Assembly (NCBI GenBank): GCA_945903925.1 | Contig: CAMDPJ010000004.1 | Coordinates: 1-23,402, forward strand | Length of the DNA stretch: 23,402 bases | Direction of reading: 5' to 3' | Source of the DNA: Chryseobacterium gleum | GTDB lineage: Bacteria > Bacteroidota > Bacteroidia > Flavobacteriales_C > GCA-002722245 | In this document: in pieces, positions 14,228 to 21,632 of the stretch | How the letters are laid out: each line of letters opens with the position of its first letter | How positions within the stretch are numbered: position 1 is the first letter of the stretch | Position numbers and translations under genes: made by a program | Notes under the pieces: generated by a model | Databases searched by the model: none | What the model was told of the DNA's origin: nothing | Seen by the model: only the letters and a program-made list of their open reading frames with translations

Positions 14228-14677
14228 ATGAGTAATTCTTTAACATACGAAAACGAGCAAAAGCAATTGCGTTATGATATTGCTTATCTTAAAATGGCTG
14301 CAGAATGGGCTAAATTGTCACATTGTACCCGAAAACAAGTGGGCGCTTTAATTGTAAAGAATGGCGTTATTATTAGTGATGGCTACAATGGTACTCCATC
14401 TGGTTTCGACAACTGCTGCGAAAACGAAAGCAACGAAACGCACTGGTATGTGCTGCATGCCGAAGCCAACGCGATTTTAAAATTGGCGAAAACCACCAAC
14501 AGCGGCGAAAACGCTACTTTATACATTACACTTTCTCCTTGTAAAGATTGCAGTAAATTGATTTTACAAGCGGGCATTAAGCGTGTAGTTTACATGATGG
14601 CGTATAAAGACGATGCTGGTATTGCCTTCTTAACTAAAGCAGGTATTGCTGTTACCCACATTCCTGAACTAGGATGA
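14228..14677 (+). CDS. dCMP/CMP deaminase family protein (ComEB-like)
   Basis: This 149-aa zinc-dependent cytidine/deoxycytidylate deaminase-fold protein is of the kind that converts dCMP to dUMP for dTTP synthesis. The zinc site is complete: His77-Ala-Glu79 (LHAEANAIL), with Glu79 as the proton shuttle, and Cys105-x-x-Cys108 (SPCKDC). The N-terminal CTRKQVGALIVKNGVIISDGYNGTPSGFDNC block is characteristic of the dCMP deaminase/ComEB group rather than of tRNA adenosine or cytidine deaminases. Its stop overlaps the start of the downstream protease (ATGA, 14674-14677), so the two are co-translated. The pairing with a Ctp protease has no obvious functional logic. Confidence 0.88.
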   Translation: MSNSLTYENEQKQLRYDIAYLKMAAEWAKLSHCTRKQVGALIVKNGVIISDGYNGTPSGFDNCCENESNETHWYVLHAEANAILKLAKTTNSGENATLYITLSPCKDCSKLILQAGIKRVVYMMAYKDDAGIAFLTKAGIAVTHIPELG

Positions 14678-16212
14678 AACAGGGCCTTATAAAAGTATAT
14701 CACCTCCCTATTTACCTAGCCATTACTCTTGTTATCGGCATTTTTTTAGGCAAGAATTTTTTCTCTTCTAACACTTCTTTTGTTTCTAATGGCGTCAACG
14801 ACTCTTTGTACCATGAAGCATTAAATTTGGCTGAAATTTTACAGTTGGTGCAAGAGAATTATGTGGATTCGGTGAACGTGGAAGACATAGCCCACAAAGG
14901 AATTAGCGAATTTTTGCACCAGCTCGATCCTCACTCCAATTACATTCCAGCAAATAAAGTGGATAAGGCTAACGAATCTTTAGAAGGCAGTTTTGAAGGT
15001 ATAGGTTTAGAATTTCTACTATTGAAAGACACTATTGTGGCGGTAAGACCGGTGAAGAACGGACCCTCGGCCCTTGCAGGAATTCAACCCGGAGACAAAA
15101 TAGTGGTGATTGAAGGTAAAAATGCTTCGCAGAAAAATATGAAAAGTGAAGATGTAGTGGGTAAATTGCGCGGAAAAAGAGGTTCGGTAGTTAACGTAAA
15201 GGTGAAACGCAGCGGCGTTGATTCGTTAATTCCCTTTGCTATTACTCGCGCCGAAATTCCTATTTACAGTGTTGATGCTGCTTTTATGCTCGATTCTTCT
15301 ACTGCCTATTTTAAAATTGGAGAGTTTTCGCGCACTACTATGGATGAGTTTAAGGCGACTTATCCTTATAACAATAATAAAGTAAAAACGGTGGTGATGG
15401 ATTTGCGTGACAACGGCGGCGGATATTTAAACACCTGCACCCAATTGGCAGATGAATTTTTAAAAGAGGGAGAATTGATGGTGTATACCCAAGACAGGCA
15501 GCACCAGCAAAATAAAATGTTTGCTACTTCAGAAGGTAAATTTGAAAATGTAAAACTATATGTGCTTATCGATTATGAATCGGCATCGGCCAGTGAAATT
15601 TTTGCAGGCGCCATGCAAGACAACGATCGCGGTACCATTATAGGTTCTCGCTCTTTTGGCAAGGGATTGGTGCAAGAGCTTTTCTCCTTGGCCGATGGTT
15701 CTCAAATTCGATTAACTGTTTCTCGCTACTATACTCCATCGGGCAGATGTATTCAAAAGCCATATAAAGACATCGACTACTTAGATTATGCGAACAGTGA
15801 TAATGATTCTATTGCAGACACTACCCCTTATTATACCAAGAATAAAAGAAAGGTATTTGGTGGTGGTGGTATTCACCCCGATATTTCTGTTAAAGAAGAC
15901 TCTATGGTTTTTTGGCGCGAATTAAGCCCATTGTATCAAGATGATTTCGCTCGTAAATGTGCCATTCAAGCTATTGTTGAATATTCTATTCATTGGAAAT
16001 CAACTTCTGCTGCGCAGTTTGTGAATGATAAAAATGCGGATGAGCAAATGCGTAAAACAATAAACGCACTTTCACCTAAAGCTCTTTCAATTGAAGCACA
16101 AAAGTATTTGTTGAATGATGTGAAAGGAAATGTGCTGCGCTGCTTGTGGGGCAAAAATGCTTATTATCAGTATAAGCTCACAGAAGATAAGTGCCTACAG
16201 AAAATTAAATAG
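14674..16212 (+). CDS. S41 family C-terminal processing peptidase (CtpA/Prc-like)
   Basis: This 512-aa protease has one N-terminal membrane segment or uncleaved signal (about 9-26, LPIYLAITLVIGIFLGK), placing the catalytic part in the periplasm. A helical region with FLHQLDPHSNYIPA precedes a PDZ domain (about 95-180, SFEGIGLEFLLLKDTIVAVR, GIQPGDKIVVIEGK). The S41 core (about 205-375) contains DLRDNGGGYLN, the serine motif SASASE (303-308, probably Ser305) and FGKG with Lys330 as the dyad lysine. These proteases trim C-termini of envelope proteins. About 110 residues after the core lack recognisable motifs. It overlaps the deaminase gene by 4 bp and ends in a bidirectional terminator. Confidence 0.92.
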   Translation: MKQGLIKVYHLPIYLAITLVIGIFLGKNFFSSNTSFVSNGVNDSLYHEALNLAEILQLVQENYVDSVNVEDIAHKGISEFLHQLDPHSNYIPANKVDKANESLEGSFEGIGLEFLLLKDTIVAVRPVKNGPSALAGIQPGDKIVVIEGKNASQKNMKSEDVVGKLRGKRGSVVNVKVKRSGVDSLIPFAITRAEIPIYSVDAAFMLDSSTAYFKIGEFSRTTMDEFKATYPYNNNKVKTVVMDLRDNGGGYLNTCTQLADEFLKEGELMVYTQDRQHQQNKMFATSEGKFENVKLYVLIDYESASASEIFAGAMQDNDRGTIIGSRSFGKGLVQELFSLADGSQIRLTVSRYYTPSGRCIQKPYKDIDYLDYANSDNDSIADTTPYYTKNKRKVFGGGGIHPDISVKEDSMVFWRELSPLYQDDFARKCAIQAIVEYSIHWKSTSAAQFVNDKNADEQMRKTINALSPKALSIEAQKYLLNDVKGNVLRCLWGKNAYYQYKLTEDKCLQKIK

Positions 16213-16231
16213 GAAATGTTGTAAAAAAAGA

Positions 16232-16260
16232 AATCCCGACCAAAGGCCGGGATTAATTTT
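16232..16260. terminator. Bidirectional Rho-independent terminator between ctp and a small lipoprotein gene
   Basis: AATCCCG (16232-16238) pairs with CGGGATT (16248-16254), with inner CC/GG pairs around an AAA loop and one mismatch. A T-rich run follows on the plus strand (AATTTTTTG) and an equally good one on the minus strand (TTTCTTTTTTT). It serves two convergent genes. Confidence 0.88.
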
Positions 16261-16279
16261 TTGCTTTCTCGTTAGAGAA

Positions 16280-16486
16280 CTACTTAGCAACTGAATCAGT
16301 TGTAGCAACTGAATCAGTAGTAACAGCAGCAGCAGCAGCTTCAGCAGCAACTTTAGCCAAAGAATCAGCCTCAACAACTCCCGCTAAAGAATCAGCAATA
16401 GCTTTGTCATTAGTAGCAGTTTCGCCACCACAAGATGCAAGAACTACGATAGCAGCTCCTAAGATTAATTTTGATACATTTTTCAT
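16280..16486 (-). CDS. Small Ala-rich lipoprotein with a TTDSVA repeat
   Basis: This 68-aa protein opens MKNVSKLILGAAIVVLASCG, a clear lipoprotein signal with lipobox LASC and the lipidated Cys at residue 19. An ATG nine bases upstream (16495) would add MFK and cannot be excluded. The mature part of about 50 residues is Ala, Asp, Ser, Thr and Val rich (KAIADSLAGVVEADSLAK) and ends with two copies of TTDSVA plus K. It has no aromatic residues and is probably unstructured or helical. The function is unknown; similar short Ala/Asp lipoproteins occur in Bacteroidota. It has its own good promoter (TTTG-N21-TAATTTTG) and terminator, so it is a monocistronic unit. Confidence 0.8.
   Translation of the reverse strand: MKNVSKLILGAAIVVLASCGGETATNDKAIADSLAGVVEADSLAKVAAEAAAAAVTTDSVATTDSVAK
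16285..16318. repeat. Two 16-bp direct repeats (18-bp period) in the small lipoprotein gene
   Basis: TAGCAACTGAATCAGT occurs at 16285-16300 and 16303-16318. The 18-bp period keeps frame and encodes the duplicated TTDSVA unit at the C-terminus. Confidence 0.85.
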
Positions 16487-16522
16487 TTTGAACATTTTAA
16501 AAAGTTAAACTTACTTACGGCG

Positions 16523-16555
16523 CAAAATTATTAAATATTTTTAATTTCCAACAAA
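16523..16555 (-). promoter_or_regulatory. Bacteroidota-type promoter of the small lipoprotein gene
   Basis: On the minus strand TTTG (16555-16552), a 21-bp spacer and TAATTTTG (16530-16523) match the -33/-7 consensus fully. Transcription would begin near 16516, about 30 nt before the ATG at 16486. Confidence 0.6.
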
Positions 16556-16566
16556 TTTTTAATTCT

Positions 16567-16574
16567 TATTTTTG
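16567..16574 (+). promoter_or_regulatory. Possible -7 element for the superoxide dismutase gene
   Basis: TATTTTTG matches TAnnTTTG exactly and lies 39 bp before the ATG. Only a weak TTTC is found near the -33 position. The region is very AT-rich, so chance is possible. Confidence 0.38.
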
Positions 16575-16612
16575 AAAAAATTACATTAGTTCAATAATTT
16601 AAAACCTATTTT

Positions 16613-17221
16613 ATGTCATTCAAATTACCCGATTTACCTTACGCATACGAGGCTTTAGAGCCTCATATCGATGCTAAAACAATGGAAATTCACCATAGTA
16701 AACATCACAATGCATACACTACTAATTTGAATAATGCGGTAGCTGGAACCCCTTTAGAGGCAAAAAGCATTGAAGAAATCTTAAAAAATATCTCTACTGC
16801 AGCTCCTGTAATTAAAAATAATGGGGGAGGTTTTTACAATCACAACCTATTTTGGGAGGTAATGTCTCCAAACGGAGGTGGTTTGCCAACTAGCGAATTA
16901 GCCGACGCTATCAATACTGCTTTTGGTTCATTCGATGCTTTTAAAACCGAATTTGCCAATGCGGGTGCTACTCGTTTTGGTTCGGGATGGGCATGGTTGC
17001 TTGTTAAAGCCGATGGCAAGTTAGCAGTAAGCTCTACACCAAACCAAGACAATCCTTTAATGGACATCGCCGATGTTAAAGGAACACCTATTTTAGGAAT
17101 GGATGTTTGGGAACATGCTTACTACTTAAAGTACCAAAACCGCCGTCCGGATTATATTGCTGCTTTTTTTAGCGTAATTAACTGGACTAAAGTTTCTGAG
17201 CTTTACGCTAAAGCAAAATAA
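16613..17221 (+). CDS. sod: Superoxide dismutase, Mn/Fe family
   Basis: This 202-aa cytosolic enzyme dismutates superoxide to oxygen and peroxide. All four metal ligands are visible: His27 (HHSKHH), His77 (FYNHNLFW), Asp164 and His168 (DVWEHAYYLKYQNRRPDYI). The active-site Gln is at position 145 (NQDNPLMD) while the earlier position is Gly (GGGFYNH). That is the pattern of manganese or cambialistic enzymes rather than strict iron ones; metal preference is inferred. There is no signal peptide. It is monocistronic, with its own -7-like box and a strong terminator. Confidence 0.95.
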   Translation: MSFKLPDLPYAYEALEPHIDAKTMEIHHSKHHNAYTTNLNNAVAGTPLEAKSIEEILKNISTAAPVIKNNGGGFYNHNLFWEVMSPNGGGLPTSELADAINTAFGSFDAFKTEFANAGATRFGSGWAWLLVKADGKLAVSSTPNQDNPLMDIADVKGTPILGMDVWEHAYYLKYQNRRPDYIAAFFSVINWTKVSELYAKAK

Positions 17222-17248
17222 GCTAAGGTTAAAAGTTTGAAGTATAAG

Positions 17249-17280
17249 ATCCCTCGAAGAAATTCGGGGGATTTTTATTT
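17249..17280. terminator. Terminator after superoxide dismutase, shared with the convergent DUF4270 gene
   Basis: ATCCCTCGAA (17249-17258) and TTCGGGGGAT (17263-17272) pair over 10 bp with one wobble around a GAAA tetraloop, followed by TTTTATTT. The hairpin abuts the stop of the convergent minus-strand gene at 17275. Confidence 0.88.
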
Positions 17281-18543
17281 GGTATAGTAAATCAACAACT
17301 TGGTGCGCGTGCTGTTATTTTGGCTGGTACCAGCAAAAATAGTACGGTAAGGGTTTGTCATACTTCCAATAGAATTTACAACAAGGGTATCTGTAGTGCT
17401 TTTCAACGCTTGATCATTAATGAATTTGGTAAGCAAGAAACGGTACTTGTCGCTTTCTAATCTTCCGCCGTTGTAAAACACCACTCCATTTATGGTATAG
17501 CTTGGTATGTCGTAATTTTTGTAATCTGTTAAATCAGCAAAGGCTGCTTCTGTTCCTTTTTCTAATTTTAAAATGCCCATAGCAGAAGGAATTCTATAGA
17601 TACTATTGCTAGTGGCCTCAATAGGCAATACCAATTCGGCACGCTGGATAATATAGTGTTTGTCTTTGTTCCAATTGTATAAAGAAGGGAAAGTGAGTAC
17701 CACACGAGTGCCAGCCAGAGGTTTTAAAAACAATCTGTTATTACCTAAAGAAGCATTGCTCAATTGATTTTTTAGGTCGGTAGCACTCGAAAAATCGTGT
17801 TTGTAATTTACAAAATAGCGCGAAGCACTAGTAATTTTCAATTCGGCTTTTTGTGAAGCATTATAGTATAAGGTAATCTTCGTGCTACTATGCGTAGGGT
17901 TCACTACAAATAAAGCTCCTTCGTTGTTGCTTAGTGAGTTTTCTTCACCTTTAATGGTAATACCTTTCAGTAGCTTTAAGAAAGTAGCATTAGAAGTAAG
18001 TGTATCTCCTGTAGCATTAAGAATTTTTTGTCCGAAATTATTGCTCAATTTAATTCTCACCACGCCCGAATCTCTTGCAACAGTTGTATTTCCCAACTCA
18101 GCACCGTAAGCAATACTTTGGTTCGATTTATAAGTGCCCGTAGCGAAATCATTGCTAAGTTGATAAGCCCTAAAAGTAGTTGTTCCATTGGTAGCATGAT
18201 AAGTAGTATCAACATAGAACGACAATACGATAGAGTCGATTTGTGGATTGCTTCCTAAGGTTAATGCGCTGGTAGGAATTAGAAATTGAGCATACCATTG
18301 TGCTGTAGTGATGCCAAATTCTGGATCGATCAGCTCTCCAAGTACCACTCTACTATTGTTTTCTGTAGGTAAAACGGTATCCACTTCAGTATGGGCATTC
18401 ACCGTTAAAGTATCTACTAAGGTGCCGTAAAACTTGCTGTCGTTTGATATAAGGGAGGAACCAACATTGCTTTCTTTTTTGCATGAAAAAAGTAGCGTGC
18501 CAATAGCTAAAGAAAGCAGGAAAGAGAAACGCACTAAGCCCAT
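17275..18543 (-). CDS. DUF4270 family lipoprotein
   Basis: This 422-aa predicted lipoprotein has signal MGLVRFSFLLSLAIGTLLFSC with lipobox LFSC (Cys21), followed by KKESNVGSSLISND. The body is beta-rich with phrases typical of the DUF4270 family: VLGELIDPEFGITTAQWYAQ, IDSIVLSFYVDTTYH, LFLKPLAGTRVVLTFPSL, IQRAELVLPIEA and FNGG-like VVFYNGG, ending with TRTKLLIYYTK. The function is unknown; it is probably anchored in the outer membrane or periplasm. It begins 7 bp after the GT5-like gene and must be in its operon. The neighbourhood DUF4270/GT5-like gene/divergent panC is one I recognise from Bacteroidota. Confidence 0.85.
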   Translation of the reverse strand: MGLVRFSFLLSLAIGTLLFSCKKESNVGSSLISNDSKFYGTLVDTLTVNAHTEVDTVLPTENNSRVVLGELIDPEFGITTAQWYAQFLIPTSALTLGSNPQIDSIVLSFYVDTTYHATNGTTTFRAYQLSNDFATGTYKSNQSIAYGAELGNTTVARDSGVVRIKLSNNFGQKILNATGDTLTSNATFLKLLKGITIKGEENSLSNNEGALFVVNPTHSSTKITLYYNASQKAELKITSASRYFVNYKHDFSSATDLKNQLSNASLGNNRLFLKPLAGTRVVLTFPSLYNWNKDKHYIIQRAELVLPIEATSNSIYRIPSAMGILKLEKGTEAAFADLTDYKNYDIPSYTINGVVFYNGGRLESDKYRFLLTKFINDQALKSTTDTLVVNSIGSMTNPYRTIFAGTSQNNSTRTKLLIYYTK

Positions 18544-18550
18544 TGTATTA

Positions 18551-19381
18551 TTATTTTTTTGCCAACTCTTCTTCTAAAATCGAGTCGTAAAATTCATCGT
18601 ATTTCTCAACGTTCTCTTCTTGATTAAAGTATTCGAGTACTGGTTTTTTCTTTTTCAAAGAATCGATGTACTTGGTCATGTCTGTACTCAAATCTTCGCT
18701 TCCTTTAACAACGCCATCGCTCCATTCAATAGCCAACTTGTTAATACTATCGAAATCGGGTTTTTCGGCTGTTTTCAAATTCTTGATGTTTATGCCATCA
18801 ATCACCGCTTTTTGAATAAATCTTTTGTCTAAAGTTTTATCAAATCCTTCGTTGTAAACGGAGTAAATAACTTTTGAATTTTCGAAAATAGGGTCTTCGT
18901 TAAAGGCCTTTTTGATGTATAGCGGAATTAAGGCTGTCATCCAACCATGACAGTGAATGATATCGGGCGACCAACCTAATTTTTTAACTGTTTCCAATAC
19001 ACCACGGCAGTAGAAAATGGCGCGTTCGTCATTGTCGGCATAAAACTTATTCGCTTTGTCTCGTAAGGCGTATTTTCTGCCAAAATATTCGTCGTTATCA
19101 ATAAAATAAACCTGCATTCTTGCCGGCTGAATAGAGGCAACTTTAATAATTAAAGGGTGGTCGGCATCATCAATAATCAAGTTCATTCCAGAAAGACGAA
19201 TGACTTCGTGCAATTGGTTTCTTCTTTCATTGATTGAGCCGAATTTAGGCATGAAAGCTCTAATTTCTTTTCCCTTTTGCTGAATTCCATGGGGCAGATA
19301 TCTTGCAACATTTGCAATTTCAGATTCCTCGTGATAAGGAATCATCTCCTGCGATACAAATAAAACTCTTGGTTTCTTCAT
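18551..19381 (-). CDS. Glycogen/starch-synthase-like protein, GT5 N-terminal domain only
   Basis: This 276-aa protein corresponds to the N-terminal Rossmann domain of glycogen synthase: RVLFVSQEMIPYH at the start, YLPHGIQQKGKEIRAFMPKFG, FIDNDEYF, DIIHCHGWMTALIPLYIKK and SVYNEGF. It lacks the C-terminal GT-B domain. The ADP-glucose-binding KTGGL motif after the first strand is replaced by ESEIANVAR. Full GlgA is about 475 aa, so this is a short stand-alone form. Similar proteins of about 270 aa are annotated as 'glycogen synthase' across Bacteroidota. Catalysis by this chain alone is doubtful, and a binding or regulatory role is possible. It is followed by the DUF4270 lipoprotein gene and is divergent from panC. 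Confidence 0.85.
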   Translation of the reverse strand: MKKPRVLFVSQEMIPYHEESEIANVARYLPHGIQQKGKEIRAFMPKFGSINERRNQLHEVIRLSGMNLIIDDADHPLIIKVASIQPARMQVYFIDNDEYFGRKYALRDKANKFYADNDERAIFYCRGVLETVKKLGWSPDIIHCHGWMTALIPLYIKKAFNEDPIFENSKVIYSVYNEGFDKTLDKRFIQKAVIDGINIKNLKTAEKPDFDSINKLAIEWSDGVVKGSEDLSTDMTKYIDSLKKKKPVLEYFNQEENVEKYDEFYDSILEEELAKK

Positions 19382-19438
19382 TTGATAGTTTTCAACTTAC
19401 AATCGCCAGCGCTACTTTCAACGGGTAAATTATTCCTG

Positions 19439-19468
19439 CGAAGGTAATAAATTCTGAGCGATATTCAA
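19439..19468 (-). promoter_or_regulatory. Putative promoter of the GT5-like/DUF4270 operon
   Basis: The minus strand has TTG (19468-19466), a 19-bp spacer and TACCTTCG (19446-19439, seven of eight to TAnnTTTG). Transcription would begin near 19433, about 50 nt before the ATG. Confidence 0.42.
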
Positions 19469-19476
19469 GTTTATGT

Positions 19477-19484
19477 TACCTTTG
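19477..19484 (+). promoter_or_regulatory. -7 element of the panC promoter
   Basis: TACCTTTG matches TAnnTTTG exactly. A start of transcription about 5-10 nt downstream would make an ATG at 19473 impossible and favours the panC starts at 19494 or 19506. The -33 box is weak (CTG at 19454-19456). Confidence 0.45.
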
Positions 19485-19505
19485 TCCGATTTTATGGGCC
19501 AAAAT

Positions 19506-20345
19506 ATGCAAGTTGTAAGAACCAAGAATGAGATGGAAATTGTTGCAAAATCAATGCTTTCGAAGAACCAAACCATTGGCTTTGTTCCCACGATGGGCTG
19601 CTTACATAGCGGTCATTTGTCTTTGCTGAAGGCGGCACAAAAAAACAATGATATTAGTGTGTGTAGCATCTTCGTAAATCCCACACAATTCAATAATATA
19701 GAAGATTATATGCTTTATCCGCGCAACGAAAAAAACGATTTGCAGTTATTGGAAACAAACGGCTGCGATATTGTGTTCGCTCCCGAGGCAGATTTGGTAA
19801 ATGCCATTGAAGAAATTACGCTTGATTTGTTAGGAGTTGACAGTTTAATGGAAGGAAAATTTAGGCCCGGACATTTCAAAGGCGTGGTAAATATTGTGGC
19901 TTTGCTGTTTAAAATTGTACAGCCCAGCGCCGCCTATTTTGGTGAAAAAGATTTTCAGCAATTGGCCATTGTTAAAATGTTGGCTAAAGCGCATTTTCCT
20001 TCTGTTCATATTGCTCTATGTTCTACCTTGCGCGAAGAGTCTGGCTTAGCCATGAGTTCACGCAATGCCCGATTGTCAGCAGAAGAAAAGCAAGAGGCTT
20101 TGGCAATTTCTAAAGCTCTTTTTTACATTAAAGATGCGGCCAAAAGCACTAAAGGAACAAAAGAATTAAAGGAAAAAGCCATCGATTTGTATTTTAAAAA
20201 TGGAGAACTACAATTGGAATACCTAGAGATTTCAGATGTAGATTCTTTACTTCCTTTAGATACCATTGAACACACAGCGGTGGTTTGTATTGCGGCTTTT
20301 TGCGGAAAAGTTCGATTAATCGATAATATTGTTATTAATTACTAA
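19506..20345 (+). CDS. panC: Pantothenate synthetase (pantoate-beta-alanine ligase)
   Basis: This 279-aa cytosolic enzyme joins pantoate and beta-alanine with ATP in CoA biosynthesis. Signature residues are PTMG (28-31) and HSGH (34-37) of the nucleotidyltransferase fold, then SIFVNPTQFN, YPRNEKND, the pantoate-binding segment KFRPGHFKGVVNIV, YFGEKDFQQL and MSSRNARLS (KMSKS-like loop). I place the start at ATG 19506 (MQVVRTKNEMEIV). It matches the family's N-terminus and lies downstream of the likely transcription start; ATG 19494 is the alternative. panD follows after 9 bp, so enzyme and substrate supply are co-expressed. Confidence 0.94.
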   Translation: MQVVRTKNEMEIVAKSMLSKNQTIGFVPTMGCLHSGHLSLLKAAQKNNDISVCSIFVNPTQFNNIEDYMLYPRNEKNDLQLLETNGCDIVFAPEADLVNAIEEITLDLLGVDSLMEGKFRPGHFKGVVNIVALLFKIVQPSAAYFGEKDFQQLAIVKMLAKAHFPSVHIALCSTLREESGLAMSSRNARLSAEEKQEALAISKALFYIKDAAKSTKGTKELKEKAIDLYFKNGELQLEYLEISDVDSLLPLDTIEHTAVVCIAAFCGKVRLIDNIVINY

Positions 20346-20354
20346 TTTTGCCGC

Positions 20355-20705
20355 ATGCAGAGAGAAATGCTCCTTTCAAAGATACACAGGGTATCCATTA
20401 CTCAAGCCGATGTAAATTACATTGGAAGTATCACCATTGATGAATCTTTAATGATTGCATCCGATATTGTAGAAGGGCAGAAAGTTCAGGTTGTTAATAC
20501 CAACAACGGTGAGCGTTTAGAAACTTATGTAATCAAAGGCAAGAAAAACGCAGGCCAAATTTGCTTGAACGGGCCCGCTGCGCGAAAAGCAGTAATTGGC
20601 GATATTGTAATTATTATTGCTTACGGATTAATGGATTCAGAAGAGGCTAGAACGTTCAAGCCAAAGCTTATCTTTCCCCACACTACCACCAATCTTTTAA
20701 AATAA
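20355..20705 (+). CDS. panD: Aspartate 1-decarboxylase
   Basis: This 116-aa proenzyme makes beta-alanine from aspartate for the PanC reaction. It begins MQREMLLSKIHRVSITQADV and has the self-cleavage site Gly24-Ser25 in YIGSITID, which yields the pyruvoyl cofactor. Tyr in ETYVIKG and NGPAA are the other conserved family elements. The length is close to the usual ~120-140 aa. It follows panC by 9 bp, and the next gene starts 6 bp later. Confidence 0.95.
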   Translation: MQREMLLSKIHRVSITQADVNYIGSITIDESLMIASDIVEGQKVQVVNTNNGERLETYVIKGKKNAGQICLNGPAARKAVIGDIVIIIAYGLMDSEEARTFKPKLIFPHTTTNLLK

Positions 20706-20711
20706 TTTATT

Positions 20712-21206
20712 TTGAACGCTGTGTTTCAACAACTGGAAAGTAAAATTGTTTCTCTTTCAGAAGCGCAGATTCTGTTAACGAATTGGAAAAAAAACGATTT
20801 AAAGATTGTTTTCACCAACGGTTGTTTTGATATTTTGCACAGCGGACACCTTCAGTATTTAAGTGAAGCATCGCAGTTGGGCAACAAATTGGTGGTGGGT
20901 TTAAACGCCGATGTTTCAGTTAAAATATTGAAAGGAGATTCGCGCCCCATCAATAATGAAATAGCTCGCGCTCAGATGCTAGCCGCACTTTTCTTTGTTG
21001 ATTTAGTTGTTCTCTTTTTTGAGGAAACGCCTAAAAATTTAATTGAAACCTTAACACCTACAATTTTGGTTAAAGGCGGAGATTATAGCATTGATAAAAT
21101 TGTTGGGGCCGATCATGTGCTAAAAAATGGTGGGCAAGTATTGCCTTTATCTTTTGTGGAAGGATTTTCTTCCACTAAAATTATCAATAAAATCAAGTCA
21201 GAATAA
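20712..21206 (+). CDS. D-glycero-beta-D-manno-heptose 1-phosphate adenylyltransferase (HldE C-domain/RfaE2 type), non-ATG start
   Basis: This 164-aa cytidylyltransferase-fold enzyme activates heptose-1-phosphate with ATP for LPS core heptose. It has KIVFTNGCFDILHSGHLQYL with HSGH at 43-46, NADVSVKILKG, RPINNEIARAQMLAAL, LVKGGDYSIDKIVGAD and a terminal GFSSTKIINKI, the standard RfaE2 pattern. It is the stand-alone form, without the kinase half found in E. coli HldE. There is no in-frame ATG upstream of the conserved region. The stop at 20703 limits initiation to TTG 20712 or GTG 20721; I give the TTG. It sits between panD and two lipoproteins, so the operon mixes CoA and envelope functions. 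Confidence 0.88.
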   Translation: MNAVFQQLESKIVSLSEAQILLTNWKKNDLKIVFTNGCFDILHSGHLQYLSEASQLGNKLVVGLNADVSVKILKGDSRPINNEIARAQMLAALFFVDLVVLFFEETPKNLIETLTPTILVKGGDYSIDKIVGADHVLKNGGQVLPLSFVEGFSSTKIINKIKSE

Positions 21207-21207
21207 A

Positions 21208-21585
21208 GTGAGAATCTTTATAGCCATAGCATTTTCAATTTTTCTTCTTTTTTCTTGTCAGAAAGAAAAGTTAGAAAACAAGTTGATGCATAGATGGAAA
21301 TATGTTTCTGTTACCAAACCTGTTATTTTTCAACCGACAACCTATTGGACTTTTAATAAATCATCGGTTTTTGTGATTGATAGCGCAACTACAGACACTG
21401 TTTTGTATGGCAACTATTTCTTAAAGAACAGTTTTATGATTATCTCTGGTGCAAACTCTGCGATGAGTGGTGGAGAATTATTTAAAGGTAATTTTCAATT
21501 ATTACAATTGAATGATAGCATGATGATTTTAGTGCGCAATGAGGGCGGAGGATTAATTTATTATGAATTTATAAAAGCCAATTAA
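21208..21585 (+). CDS. Small lipoprotein, copy 1 of a tandem paralogous pair (GTG start)
   Basis: This 125-aa predicted lipoprotein starts at GTG 21208, one base after the previous stop. That start gives the signal VRIFIAIAFSIFLLFSCQ with the lipidated Cys at residue 17; a longer in-frame ATG at 21127 would overlap the adenylyltransferase gene and bury the signal. The mature region is beta-rich, with W-K and YWTF strands and motifs NSFMIISGANSAMSGGELFKG and YYEFIK. It aligns over its whole length with the next gene, which is also exactly 125 aa. The layout (short lipoprotein, 'K-x-W+-x-V...WTF...G-x-Y...ISGANS') suggests a lipocalin-like barrel, but I cannot assign a family. Confidence 0.78.
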   Translation: MRIFIAIAFSIFLLFSCQKEKLENKLMHRWKYVSVTKPVIFQPTTYWTFNKSSVFVIDSATTDTVLYGNYFLKNSFMIISGANSAMSGGELFKGNFQLLQLNDSMMILVRNEGGGLIYYEFIKAN

Positions 21586-21632
21586 CCACTGTATTCGAAT
21601 TATTTATATTTTTATCCAAAATCACAGTTATT

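Noticed and set aside
14671..16212. Functional link between the deaminase and the Ctp protease as a new system
   Set aside because: A 4-bp overlap shows co-translation but both are ordinary housekeeping families; nothing else in the sequence points to a joint role.
16195..16377. Leucine-rich 60-codon minus-strand frame resembling a membrane peptide
   Set aside because: It is an alternate frame of the Ala-rich lipoprotein repeat region and runs through the terminator.
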